Origin: Marilutibacter spongiae
GTDB lineage: Bacteria > Pseudomonadota > Gammaproteobacteria > Xanthomonadales > Xanthomonadaceae
Assembly (NCBI RefSeq): GCF_014145325.1
Contig: NZ_JACHTF010000006.1
Coordinates: 1-64,000 of the forward strand
Direction of reading: 5' to 3'
Length of the DNA: 64,000 bases
In this document: one piece after another, positions 1-7,629 of the stretch
Layout: every line of letters begins with the position of its first letter
Numbering within the stretch: the first letter of the stretch is position 1
The notes under the pieces: generated by a model
What the model saw: only the letters and a program-made list of their open reading frames with translations
Databases searched by the model: none
Told to the model about the DNA's origin: nothing
Position numbers and translations under genes: made by a program

Positions 1-1
1 C

Positions 2-139
2 CTGCTGCATGCCAGAACCGTCATCGAAACCTGGCGCCGCGAGTACAACGAGGAGCGACCCAAGAAGGTGCTCGGCGGACTGACCCCGAGCGACTACGCC
101 AGCCAGCTGGCATCCGCTACGATTGATTCCGGACTCTAA
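2..139 (+). CDS. IS3-family transposase (OrfB), C-terminal 45 residues only
   Basis: The window opens inside this gene, so only the last 45 codons are visible. The tail carries the arrangement W-R-R-E-Y-N-E-E-R-P followed by L-G-G-L-T-P-S-D-Y-A, which is the usual end of the DDE integrase-core (rve) domain of IS3-family OrfB proteins. OrfB catalyses strand transfer of the insertion sequence. The catalytic DDE residues lie upstream of the window, so I cannot tell whether the element is intact. The stop is followed by a short inverted repeat (141-147 with 155-161) and then by the tandem repeats described separately. The family call is good; the IS group is not determined. Confidence 0.8.
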   Translation: MLHARTVIETWRREYNEERPKKVLGGLTPSDYASQLASATIDSGL

Positions 140-174
140 ACCGCCTTGCTACTGAAGGCGGGGGGACGTCGACG
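140..174. mobile_element. possible right end of the IS3-type element
   Basis: Directly after the transposase stop, ccgcctt (141-147) and aaggcgg (155-161) can pair around a 7-nt loop, followed by a G-run and acgtcga. IS3-family elements usually end within about 50 bp of the OrfB stop, so the right terminal inverted repeat should be here. The left end is outside the window and no target duplication can be checked. Low-confidence placement. Confidence 0.25.
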
Positions 175-179
175 TCGGG

Positions 180-965
180 GCGGTCGCACTGTATGCCGCA
201 GCGGGCGAGGGGCATGCGGGACGCGCGGACCGGCAAGAGACCCCGGGTGCGCTGCGCTTACCCGGGCTACGGGGCTGCGCTCGGACCAAGCCAAGGGAGG
301 GGCGGGAGAAGGGCAAAGGCTGGATCCCAGCGTTCGCTGGGATGACGGCAAGTTGCGATGGTCCTCGGGATTTTTTGTGCTCGCGCGACAAGGTAGAACG
401 GGCAAGCGAGGCACGGCCGGGGAGTGCCCGTCTGGTCGGCCATCGCGCACCATGCAGGGGCGCGAGTGGGACGACGTGTGGGGGCGGTCGCACTGTATGC
501 CGCAGCGGGCGAGGGGCATGCGGGACGCGCGGACCGGCAAGAGACCCCGGGTGCGCTGCGCTTACCCGGGCTACGAACGGGCTACGCTCGGACCAACCCA
601 AGGGAGGGGCGGGAGAAGGGCAAAGGCTGGATCCCAGCGTTCGCTGGGATGACGGCAAGTTGCGAGGGTCCTCGGGATTTTTTGTGTTCGCTCGACAAGG
701 TAGAACGGGCAAGCGAGGCACGGCCGGGGAGTGCCCGTCGGGTCGGCCATCGCGCACCATGCAGGGGCGCGAGTGGGGCGACGTGTGGCGGCGGTCGCAC
801 TGTGTGCCGCAGCGGGCGAGGGGCATGCGGTACGCGCGGGCCGGCAAGAGACCCCGGGTGCGCTGCGCTTACCCGGGCTACGCTCGGACCAACCCAAGGG
901 GGGAGGCGGGGGAAGGGCAAAGGCTGGATCCCAGCGTTCGCTGGGATGACGGCAAGTTGCGTGGG
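180..965. repeat. tandem ~305-bp repeat, 2.6 copies, each with two REP-like hairpins
   Basis: A unit beginning gcggtcgcactg repeats at 180, 484 and 791, so the periods are 304 and 307 bp and the third copy stops near 961. Each unit has the same parts. Hairpin A is cccgggt, an 11-nt spacer, then acccggg (242-266, 546-570, 853-877). A G-rich linker follows. Hairpin B is atcccagcg, tt, cgctgggat (324-343, 631-650, 928-947). Copies differ by substitutions and small indels. Both hairpin types resemble interspersed REP-type sequences common in this bacterial family. The open frames crossing the region on both strands have no motif, no ribosome site and only reflect GC content, so I call no gene from 140 to 1201. 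Confidence 0.85.
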
Positions 966-995
966 GTCCCGCATAGCCGCCTCGCCTCGAATTCC

Positions 996-1212
996 GAATC
1001 CCCAATCCCCAATCCCCAATCCCCAATCCCCAATCCCCAATCCCCAATCCCCAATCCCCAATCCCCAATCCCCAATCCCCAATCCCCAATCCCCAATCCC
1101 CAATCCCCAATCCCGAATCACGAATCACGAATCACGAATTACGAATTACGAATTACGAATTACGAATTACGAATTACGAATTACGAATTACGAATTACGA
1201 ATTACGAATTAC
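996..1212. repeat. 31-copy heptamer tandem array reaching into the 3' end of tag
   Basis: Read on the plus strand the array is 1 x gaatccc (996), 16 x caatccc (1003-1114), 3 x gaatcac (1115-1135) and 11 x gaattac (1136-1212): 31 heptads, 217 bp, no phase breaks. On the coding strand of tag (minus) these read GTAATTC, GTGATTC, then GGGATTG. The stop codon of tag (1202-1204) and its last residues lie inside the array. Seven is not a multiple of three, so an in-array TAA or TGA appears in every frame. The block order suggests stepwise point change followed by local expansion by slippage. Related arrays occur at 18421-18534 and 62123-62244. Confidence 0.95.
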
Positions 1213-1771
1213 GAGCCCCCACCACCGAAGGCAGCCCCGGATGCAGACGGGCGATGCGCTGCATCACCGGGCAGTCGGGGCGGTGGGCGCCGGGCAGGTA
1301 GCCCAGGCTCATGAGGAACTCGCCGGTGATCTCGCCGCCGGTGAAACGGAAGGTCTGCTTGAACAGCTTGACCCAGGCGGCCTTGTCGCGGGCGCGGCCG
1401 CCGTCGGCGGCATGCGCGTCGAGCCATTCGGCGAAGCCGCCATGGCTGTCGCGCAGGCGCTGGATGACGCCGGCATTGTGGATGGCGGCGTCGACCTTCA
1501 GGCGGTTGCGGATGATGCCGGCGTCGGCCAGCAGGCGGGCGCGATCGCGCTCGCCGTAGGCGGCCACGATGTCGACGTCGAAGCCGCCGTAGGCGCTGCG
1601 GAAGCCCTCGCGCTTGCGCAGGATGGTTTCCCAGCTCAGGCCGGCCTGGTTGATCTCCAGCAGCAGCCGCTCGAACAGCACGTGTTCCTCGCGCTGCGGG
1701 AAGCCGTATTCGGTGTCGTGGTAGGGGCCGTGGAGCGGGTGCCCGGGGGCGATGTCGCAATAGCCGCTCAT
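1202..1771 (-). CDS. tag: DNA-3-methyladenine glycosylase I
   Basis: Removes 3-methyladenine from alkylated DNA as the first step of base excision repair in the cytoplasm. The 189-residue protein is the normal length for Tag. It has the N-terminal Y-C zinc region and H-P-L-H-G-P-Y-H-D-T-E-Y-G-F-P segment, the helix-hairpin region L-S-W-E-T-I-L-R-K-R, and the C-terminal zinc-site run L-P-G-A-H-R-P-D-C-P. The ATG overlaps the stop of the receiver gene upstream (ATGA, 1768-1771), so the two are translationally coupled. The last codons and the TAA are supplied by the heptamer array, which has replaced or overgrown the original 3' end. Linking a repair glycosylase to a two-component operon is unusual; whether the kinase controls it is unknown. 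Confidence 0.95.
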   Translation of the reverse strand: MSGYCDIAPGHPLHGPYHDTEYGFPQREEHVLFERLLLEINQAGLSWETILRKREGFRSAYGGFDVDIVAAYGERDRARLLADAGIIRNRLKVDAAIHNAGVIQRLRDSHGGFAEWLDAHAADGGRARDKAAWVKLFKQTFRFTGGEITGEFLMSLGYLPGAHRPDCPVMQRIARLHPGLPSVVGARNS

Positions 1772-2166
1772 CGCGGCTGCAGCAGTTCGGCCAGCAGGCC
1801 GGGCAGGAGCTGGAGCTCGGACTTCGGCAGTTGCGCATCGGCCGGGGCCAGGCCGCCGGGGCGGTGGGCGGGCAGGTCGTCGAGCCAGCCGTCGGACACG
1901 TACACGAAGGGCACGCGGGGCGCGTGCGTGCGGACCAGCTCCAGCGCCTGCTCGCCGGAAAAGCCAGGCAGGTTGAGGTCCGACAGCACGCACTGGGGAT
2001 TGAAGTCGTCCAGTGCGCGCAGCAGCGCATGCTCGTCCTGCACGCGCACGTAGTGGAACTCGATGCCGGCGTCGGCGAGTTCCAGGGTGGTCAACTCGGC
2101 GTCGTCGGCCGAGTCTTCGATCAACAGCAGCCTGAGCGGGCCGCCGTCTTCGCCGGACAGGTTCAA
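1768..2166 (-). CDS. stand-alone response regulator receiver protein, TTG start
   Basis: A 132-residue single-domain receiver. Visible phospho-acceptor pocket: acidic pair E17-D18 (L-L-L-I-E-D-S), acceptor D63 (L-S-D-L-N-L-P-G), S91 in the fourth strand, and K115. There is no output domain, so it acts by phosphotransfer or protein contact. The only good start is TTG at 2166, preceded by GAGG with a 7-nt gap inside the end of the gene upstream; no ATG gives a complete domain. Its TTG begins 3 nt after the stop region of the neighbouring receiver gene and its own stop overlaps tag, so the four genes from 4429 to 1202 look like one transcript. Confidence 0.9.
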   Translation of the reverse strand: MNLSGEDGGPLRLLLIEDSADDAELTTLELADAGIEFHYVRVQDEHALLRALDDFNPQCVLSDLNLPGFSGEQALELVRTHAPRVPFVYVSDGWLDDLPAHRPGGLAPADAQLPKSELQLLPGLLAELLQPR

Positions 2167-2168
2167 GC

Positions 2169-2606
2169 TCAGACCTCGGGGATCTCGTTGAACACGGCCC
2201 AGAACTTGCCCAGCGCCTGCACCGCGTCGAAGAACTGGTCGACGTCGACCGGCTTGACCACGTAGGCGTTGACGCCCAGGTCCCAGCTGCGGGCCAGGTC
2301 GCTTTCCTCGCGGGACGAAGACAGGATCACCACCGGCATCCGCTTGAGGTGCTCATCGGCGCGCAACTGCTGCAGGACTTCCAGGCCATCCATGCGCGGC
2401 ATCTTGATGTCGAGCAGCAGGACCGCCGGGTCCTCGCCGCCGCGGTCGGCGAACTGGCCGCGGCGCAACAGGTAATCCATGGCCTCGACGCCGTCCTCGA
2501 CGTGGACGATGGGGTTGGCCAGGTGGGCCTCGCGCAGGGCGTCGATGGCCATTTCGGCATCGGCGGGGCTGTCTTCGGCCAGCAGGATGGTGCGGAGTTT
2601 GCTCAT
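2169..2606 (-). CDS. Rcp1-like single-domain response regulator
   Basis: A 145-residue receiver protein of the Rcp1 class, the partners of phytochrome-type and related hybrid-less kinases. Acidic pair E11-D12, acceptor D66 in L-L-L-D-I-K-M-P-R-M-D-G, S96 and K118 complete the phosphorylation site. The insertion Y-L-L-R-R-G-Q-F and the tail G-K-F-W-A-V-F-N-E-I-P are typical of Rcp1 proteins. The start ATG overlaps the stop of the kinase gene (ATGA, 2603-2606), which makes this the most likely cognate receiver. It has no DNA-binding domain. Confidence 0.93.
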   Translation of the reverse strand: MSKLRTILLAEDSPADAEMAIDALREAHLANPIVHVEDGVEAMDYLLRRGQFADRGGEDPAVLLLDIKMPRMDGLEVLQQLRADEHLKRMPVVILSSSREESDLARSWDLGVNAYVVKPVDVDQFFDAVQALGKFWAVFNEIPEV

Positions 2607-4429
2607 GTCGTGGGCTCGTTGTTGGCCGGTTGGTCCAGCGATGCTGGAAGGGTGAAGGTGAAGGTGGCGCCTTCGTCGGGTCGCGCGTCGGCGCTGACGG
2701 TGCCGCCGTGGCGGGTCAGGACGCGGCGGACGCTGGCCAGGCCGATGCCGGTGCCGGGGTAGTCGCTGGCCTTGTGCATGCGCTGGAACACGCCGAACAG
2801 CTTGCCGGCGTAGCGCATGTCGAAGCCAGCGCCGTTGTCGCGCACGCTGAACTGGTGGCGGCCTTCCTCGTCCTGGTGGTACTCGACCTCGATGACCGCC
2901 GGGTCGCGGTTGGCGCTGTACTTGACGGCGTTGCCCAGCAGGTTGAGCCAGACCTGGCGCATCATGTTCTCGTCGGCGACCAGGATCGGCATCGGGCCGA
3001 TGCGCCATTCGACGTGGCGGCCGGGGGCGTCGTTGTGCAGGTTGGCGTCGAGGATGGCGCGGGTCTCGTCGACCATCGACTGCATGTCCACCGCCTGCAG
3101 GCGCATGGCGTTGCGGCCCAGGCGCGAGTAGACCAGCAGGTCGTCGATCAGCGAGGACATGCGTCGCGCCGACTTCGCGATGACGTCCAGGTAGTGCAGG
3201 CTCTTCTCGTCGGCCTCGTCGCCCAACTGCCGGCCCAGCTTGTCGGCGAAGCCGGCGATGTGCCGCAGCGGCGCGCGCAGGTCGTGCGACACCGAGTAGC
3301 TGAAGGCTTCCAGCTCGCGATTGACGTCGGAGACCTGGTCGACCTTGCCGGCCAGCTGACGGTTCAGCTCGCGGATCTGCCGCTCGGAGGACTTCTGGGT
3401 GGTCACGTCGCTGACCGTCAGCAGGGCGACTTCATCCTCGCGGTCGGGCAGGGGCATGCGCCGGGCGTTCACCAGCATCACGCGCTCGCTGCCGTCCTCG
3501 GTCTGCTGGGCCAGTTCGAAGTCCCACAGCTCGCGGTCGCGGGCGAGGACGTCGCGCAGGCGCTGCAGCAGCTCGGCATGTCGCCAGGCGCCGTTGCCGA
3601 TCGCCTCCAGCGGCTGCCCCAGGGCTTCGTCGCCCTCGACGCCATACATCTCGGCGAAGGCGAGGTTGTGCATGATGATCGCCTGATGGCTGTCGGTCAG
3701 CGCGATCGGCTCGCGCACGCTCTGCAGCACCGTCAGCGCGCGGGCGCTGGCGCGACTGGCGGCGTTCTCGGCCTGCAGGCGCTGGCGCGCCTGGCGCTGG
3801 GAGAAGAAGCTCAGCAGCCCGAGCAGGACAAGCTGTCCGATCATCGCCGCCCAGAACAATGCGTTGGTCCTGCGTTGCATTGCCTCGGCGCGGGCGTCGC
3901 GCAGCGCGAGCAGGCGCGACTCCTCGTCCATCATCGACTGGGCGAGTTCGCGGATGGGGAATCGCGAGATCATCGCGGCGGTTTCGCTTCGCTGGCGTGC
4001 CACCGAAGGCTCCTGGAGGATGCTCTCGGTGATCTCCAGGCGCTGGCGGATCATCACGTTGAGCTCGCCCACGCGTACCTGCTGGTCGGGGTTGTCGCGG
4101 GTCAGGGTCTGCAGGTGCGCGCTGAGTTGGCGGATATTCTCGGTGCCCTCCTGCAGGCGCTGCTTCAGCAGATCGCCGTCGAGGCTCTCTTCGCTGTCGA
4201 GCCCGGCCACCAGCGACAGCGTGGCCGACTCCAGGCTGCGCATTTCATAGGCAAGCGACTGGACGGTGTTCTCGACTTCGCGCGTGTGGTTGGCCAGGCC
4301 CACCGCCGAGACGTTGTCCTGGTGCGCATCGCGAAGCAACAGGAACGGCGCCACCACGATCAGCAGGACCGCGAAGACGAGTACCGGCAAGCGCCAGCGC
4401 GACCAGTTGTCGACGAAGTCAAAGGGCAT
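2603..4429 (-). CDS. membrane sensor histidine kinase with CHASE3 and PAS domains
   Basis: A 608-residue inner-membrane kinase. TM1 is about residues 15-33, followed by a CHASE3-like helical sensor domain (about 34-185), TM2 about 189-209, a PAS domain about 235-345, a short coiled coil, HisKA with phospho-acceptor H382 in S-H-D-L-R-A-P-L-R-H, and HATPase_c with N-box N500, G1 D-N-G-A-G-F-D (531-537) and G2 G-T-G-I-G-L (559-564). The kinase-core sequence resembles that of phytochrome-type kinases, but there is no GAF/PHY chromophore domain. I chose ATG 4429, which has AGGA upstream; ATG 4450 would add seven residues. The signal is unknown. It is followed, with an ATGA overlap, by its probable Rcp1-like partner. 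Confidence 0.92.
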   Translation of the reverse strand: MPFDFVDNWSRWRLPVLVFAVLLIVVAPFLLLRDAHQDNVSAVGLANHTREVENTVQSLAYEMRSLESATLSLVAGLDSEESLDGDLLKQRLQEGTENIRQLSAHLQTLTRDNPDQQVRVGELNVMIRQRLEITESILQEPSVARQRSETAAMISRFPIRELAQSMMDEESRLLALRDARAEAMQRRTNALFWAAMIGQLVLLGLLSFFSQRQARQRLQAENAASRASARALTVLQSVREPIALTDSHQAIIMHNLAFAEMYGVEGDEALGQPLEAIGNGAWRHAELLQRLRDVLARDRELWDFELAQQTEDGSERVMLVNARRMPLPDREDEVALLTVSDVTTQKSSERQIRELNRQLAGKVDQVSDVNRELEAFSYSVSHDLRAPLRHIAGFADKLGRQLGDEADEKSLHYLDVIAKSARRMSSLIDDLLVYSRLGRNAMRLQAVDMQSMVDETRAILDANLHNDAPGRHVEWRIGPMPILVADENMMRQVWLNLLGNAVKYSANRDPAVIEVEYHQDEEGRHQFSVRDNGAGFDMRYAGKLFGVFQRMHKASDYPGTGIGLASVRRVLTRHGGTVSADARPDEGATFTFTLPASLDQPANNEPTT

Positions 4430-4571
4430 CGGATCCTGCCGGGCCGCCATGGAAAAGGGCACGGACAGGGCGACCCACAGTCGACTCCCCCCGGATCCGT
4501 CCCCCATCATCCCCCGCGCGAGGCGGTATTTCAATGGATGCCAGGCCGCGGCGGCGCGATAGAATGGGCCC

Positions 4572-5138
4572 ATGCCAGAGCCCACCACGCCCCTCGCCAA
4601 CCAGCTCCTGATCGCCCTGCCATCGCTGGCGGACACCAATTTCTCGCGCTGCGTGGCCCTGGTCTGCCAGCACGACACCGACGGCGCGATGGGCATCATC
4701 GTCAACCGGGCCTCCGAGTACACCCTGGGCGAGGTGTTCGGCCAGATGGGCGTGGAGGGCGGCAGCGACCGCCTGCGCGGCCAGGCCGTGCTCGCCGGCG
4801 GCCCGGTCCACCCCGAGCGCGGCTTCGTGCTCCACGACGGCGGCATGCAGTGGGACTCGACCCTGATGATCACCGACGGCCTGTACCTGACCACCTCGCG
4901 CGACATCCTCGAGGCCATGGCCCGGGGCGAGGGCCCCGCGCACGCCATGGTGGCGCTGGGCTGCGCCGGCTGGAGCGCGGGCCAGCTGGAGCAGGAACTG
5001 GGCGAGAACGACTGGTTGACCGCGCCTTCGGACGCGGAGCTGCTGTTCGCCCTGCCGCTGGATGCCCGTTGGCAGGCCGCGGCGGGTCGCATCGGCGTGG
5101 ACTTCGCGCACCTGGCCGATTACGCCGGGCACGCCTGA
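4572..5138 (+). CDS. YqgE/AlgH family protein
   Basis: A 188-residue protein of the UPF0301/YqgE/AlgH family, function not settled; the name AlgH comes from alginate regulation in Pseudomonas. Family marks are N-Q-L-L-I-A-L-P near the start, G-A-M-G-I-I-V-N-R, and [13 protein letters not shown]. It is followed by ruvX, the usual neighbour in gammaproteobacteria. A hexamer TAGAAT ends 6 nt before the ATG and there is no Shine-Dalgarno sequence, which would fit a leaderless transcript; that is an inference from spacing only. Confidence 0.93.
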   Translation: MPEPTTPLANQLLIALPSLADTNFSRCVALVCQHDTDGAMGIIVNRASEYTLGEVFGQMGVEGGSDRLRGQAVLAGGPVHPERGFVLHDGGMQWDSTLMITDGLYLTTSRDILEAMARGEGPAHAMVALGCAGWSAGQLEQELGENDWLTAPSDAELLFALPLDARWQAAAGRIGVDFAHLADYAGHA

Positions 5139-5190
5139 GGACCCACGGTGACCACGGCCGCCACGAGGCACGGACGATGAGCGCGCGGCG

Positions 5191-5649
5191 ATGAGGCGCG
5201 ACGGCACGGTGCTGGGCTTCGATGTCGGCGGCCGTCGCATCGGCGTCGCCGTCGGCAGCGCCTTCGGCCATGGCGCCCGCGCGCTGGCGGTGGTCGACAT
5301 GCATGGCCATGGGCCCGACTGGACCGCGATCGACCGGTTGCGCAAGGAGTGGCTGCCCAATGGCTTCGTCGTCGGCGACCCGATGACCCTCGACGGCGGC
5401 GACCAGCCGATCCGCAAGCAGGCGCATGCCTTCGCCCGCGAGCTGCAGGCCCGCTACCGGCTGCCGGTGGCGCTGGTGGACGAGCGCTCGAGCTCGATCG
5501 AGGCGGCGCAGCGCTTCGCTGGCGACCGCGCCGAGGGCCGCCGCCGCCGTCGCGACGCCGAAGTGCTCGATGCCATGGCCGCGGCAGTCATCATCGAACG
5601 CTGGCTGGCCGCGCCCGACGACGCGGTCGAGCTGCCGCCGCTGGAATGA
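5191..5649 (+). CDS. ruvX: Holliday junction resolvase-like RNase H-fold protein
   Basis: Also known as YqgF. A 152-residue RNase H-like nuclease linked to 16S rRNA 5' end maturation and Holliday-junction cleavage. The catalytic acid D11 is in L-G-F-D-V-G-G-R-R-I-G-V-A, a second acidic block is D97-E98-R99, and the third is D127 in V-L-D-A-M-A-A-A. The insertion rich in arginine (residues 116-121) is longer than usual. It sits between algH and pyrB, 46 nt before the latter, in the order typical for this group. Confidence 0.93.
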   Translation: MRRDGTVLGFDVGGRRIGVAVGSAFGHGARALAVVDMHGHGPDWTAIDRLRKEWLPNGFVVGDPMTLDGGDQPIRKQAHAFARELQARYRLPVALVDERSSSIEAAQRFAGDRAEGRRRRRDAEVLDAMAAAVIIERWLAAPDDAVELPPLE

Positions 5650-5695
5650 GCCCGTCGCCTCCCGCTTCCTTCCCCGCCATCCCGACCCCTACCGC

Positions 5696-6643
5696 ATGAA
5701 CGCCCCACGCCCCGGCACCCCGGCCGCCGACGCCTCGCAGCACCTCATCGGCCTGCACGACATGCCCGCCGCACGCATGACCGCGCTGCTCGACCGCGCG
5801 CAGTACTTCGCCGAGGGCCACGATGCGCGCCAGGCGCTGGCCGGCATCGCGATCTGCACGCTGTTCTTCGAGCCGTCCACCCGCACCCGCCTGAGCTTTC
5901 AGCTCGCCGCGCAGCGGTTGGGCGCGGACGTGCTGAACTTCGACGCCTCCACATCGTCCACCAGCAAGGGCGAGACCGCGCTCGACACGCTGCGCACCAT
6001 CGAAGCGATGGGCGTGCGCGGCTTCGTGGTCCGACACAAAGAGGACGGTGCGGTCGCCGCGCTGGCCGCCGCCGCCGCGCCGGGTACCGCCGTGGTCAAC
6101 GCCGGCGACGGGCGCAGTGCCCACCCCACCCAGGGCCTGCTCGACATGCTCACCCTGCGTCAGGCCAAGGGCCCGGACTTCTCCCACCTGAAGGTGCTGG
6201 TGGTCGGCGACGTGAGGCATTCGCGCGTCGCCCGCTCCGACCTGCATGCGTTGCGCGCGCTGGGCGCGGGCGAGATCCGCGTCTGCGGCCCAAAGGCGCT
6301 GTTGCCCGACGATGGCACGTTGGACGGCTGCGCGGTGTCGGGCGACTTCGACGCGTCGCTGGCGGGCGTGGACGCGGTGATGATGCTGCGCCTTCAGCGC
6401 GAGCGCATGGAGGACGGGCTGGTCGACTCGCTGGAGGACTACCACCGCGACTACGGCCTGACAGTCGCCCGCCTCGCACGCGCGGCGCCGGACGCGATCG
6501 TGATGCACCCCGGGCCGATGAACCGCGGCGTCGAGATCACCGATGAGGTCGCCGACGGTCCGCAGTCGCGGGTCCTGCGCCAGGTCGGCAATGGCGTGGC
6601 GGTGCGCATGGCGGTCCTGGAAGCCCTGCTCGGCGCGCGCTGA
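5696..6643 (+). CDS. pyrB: aspartate carbamoyltransferase catalytic subunit
   Basis: Condenses carbamoyl phosphate with aspartate, the committed step of pyrimidine synthesis, in the cytoplasm. The 315-residue protein has the carbamoyl-phosphate loop F-E-P-S-T-R-T-R-L-S-F (residues 59-69), the H-P-T-Q-G-L-L-D segment and H-P-G-P-M-N-R-G near the C terminus. The ATG at 5696 is 46 nt after ruvX. No pyrI regulatory subunit and no inactive pyrC-like gene follows; the next gene is convergent. So regulation by a partner chain, if any, must use a gene elsewhere. Confidence 0.97.
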   Translation: MNAPRPGTPAADASQHLIGLHDMPAARMTALLDRAQYFAEGHDARQALAGIAICTLFFEPSTRTRLSFQLAAQRLGADVLNFDASTSSTSKGETALDTLRTIEAMGVRGFVVRHKEDGAVAALAAAAAPGTAVVNAGDGRSAHPTQGLLDMLTLRQAKGPDFSHLKVLVVGDVRHSRVARSDLHALRALGAGEIRVCGPKALLPDDGTLDGCAVSGDFDASLAGVDAVMMLRLQRERMEDGLVDSLEDYHRDYGLTVARLARAAPDAIVMHPGPMNRGVEITDEVADGPQSRVLRQVGNGVAVRMAVLEALLGAR

Positions 6644-6683
6644 CGGCCGCGGGCCGGGCCGCAAGCCCCGGCGATCGGCCGCT

Positions 6684-7532
6684 TCAGGGCCGGGTGATAC
6701 CCGCGCTCGTGGCGTCGGCTTCGTTGCGCTCGAGGCGCTGGGCGAACAGCCAGGGCCACAAGGCCGGCGTCCCGGCGTAGGTCGCGTCCCAGGCATTGTG
6801 GTCGGCGTCGGGGAACTCGGTGTAGCGCGCGTCGGCGGTGCTGACCTCGTCGAAGGCCCGCGCCAGCATGCGGTCGTCGTGGGTGGGGACCACGTCGTCC
6901 TTCGCGCCATGGAAAATCCATACCGGCACGCGGGACAGCCGCGTCGCGATCGCGGCGTATGGGTCGGCCTCGCCGGCGACGGCGGTGACCTGCAGGTCGC
7001 GTTCCGGACGGATCCGCCGGACCGCGCCGCACACGGGCACCAGCGCGGCGAAACGGCCGGGTTCGGCCAGCGCGATCTCCCACACGCCATAGCCGCCCAT
7101 CGACAGCCCGGTCAGGTAGGTCCGGTCGGGGTCGCCGTTGAATTCGCGGGTCGCCGCGTCCAGTGCGGCCAGCGCGGCGCGGACATTGGCGCCCTGCCAC
7201 TCCTGCCCGTCGGGCACCTGCGGGAAGACCACGATCGCGGGGAAGTCCGCGGCATGGGCGCGGACGTACGGTCCCAGCCCGACCAGGGTCGGCGTGCGCC
7301 CGTCATCGCCGCGTTCGCCCGAGCCGTGCAGGAACAGGATCACCGGCGCGGATTCGCGGCGCGCGACCGCCGACGGCACGAAGACCTGGTAGCTGCGGCG
7401 AGCGCCGTCGATCTCGACGGTGCGGGTCACGAAGCCGGTGTCGGCCGCGGCGCGCATGCCCGCGCATCCGGACAGCGCCAGCACGGTGGCGAATGCGGCG
7501 ACGAGTCGTTGCGCGATCCCTGGACGTTCCAT
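6684..7532 (-). CDS. alpha/beta-hydrolase lipoprotein, PHB-depolymerase/esterase type
   Basis: A 282-residue secreted esterase-like protein. The N terminus is a lipoprotein signal ending in A-L-S-G-C with C23 as the lipidation residue. The hydrolase fold shows F-L-H-G-S-G (oxyanion region), the nucleophile elbow G-L-S-M-G-G with S144, an acid around D212/D213 in F-H-G-A-K-D-D-V-V-P, and H245 in D-A-D-H-N-A-W-D. The sequence resembles the dienelactone hydrolase/feruloyl esterase/PHB depolymerase group (esterase_phb). Substrate is unknown. It is convergent with pyrB and separate from mgtE by about 97 bp, so it is probably transcribed alone. Confidence 0.88.
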   Translation of the reverse strand: MERPGIAQRLVAAFATVLALSGCAGMRAAADTGFVTRTVEIDGARRSYQVFVPSAVARRESAPVILFLHGSGERGDDGRTPTLVGLGPYVRAHAADFPAIVVFPQVPDGQEWQGANVRAALAALDAATREFNGDPDRTYLTGLSMGGYGVWEIALAEPGRFAALVPVCGAVRRIRPERDLQVTAVAGEADPYAAIATRLSRVPVWIFHGAKDDVVPTHDDRMLARAFDEVSTADARYTEFPDADHNAWDATYAGTPALWPWLFAQRLERNEADATSAGITRP

Positions 7533-7629
7533 GGCGTCTACCGGTGGGCCTGTGGGAGTACCAGCATGACATCGCCACCGCGGGCTGTCGCGCGGCGGCC
7601 GTCACGTCACGGCGCCGGGCGGCGCCTGC

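Noticed and set aside
996-1212. CRISPR array
   Set aside because: Seven-base units with no spacers and no cas genes nearby.
146-1314. several open frames over the 305-bp repeats and heptamers
   Set aside because: All follow the repeats and change frame with them; no start signal and no family resemblance.
2603-4429. bacteriophytochrome
   Set aside because: The kinase core and the Rcp1-like partner suggested it, but the N terminus has two membrane segments and CHASE3 with no GAF/PHY or chromophore cysteine.
2630-5194. 854-codon open frame on the plus strand over the kinase gene
   Set aside because: Antisense to the CHASE3 kinase and overlapping algH in another frame; no domain or ribosome site.
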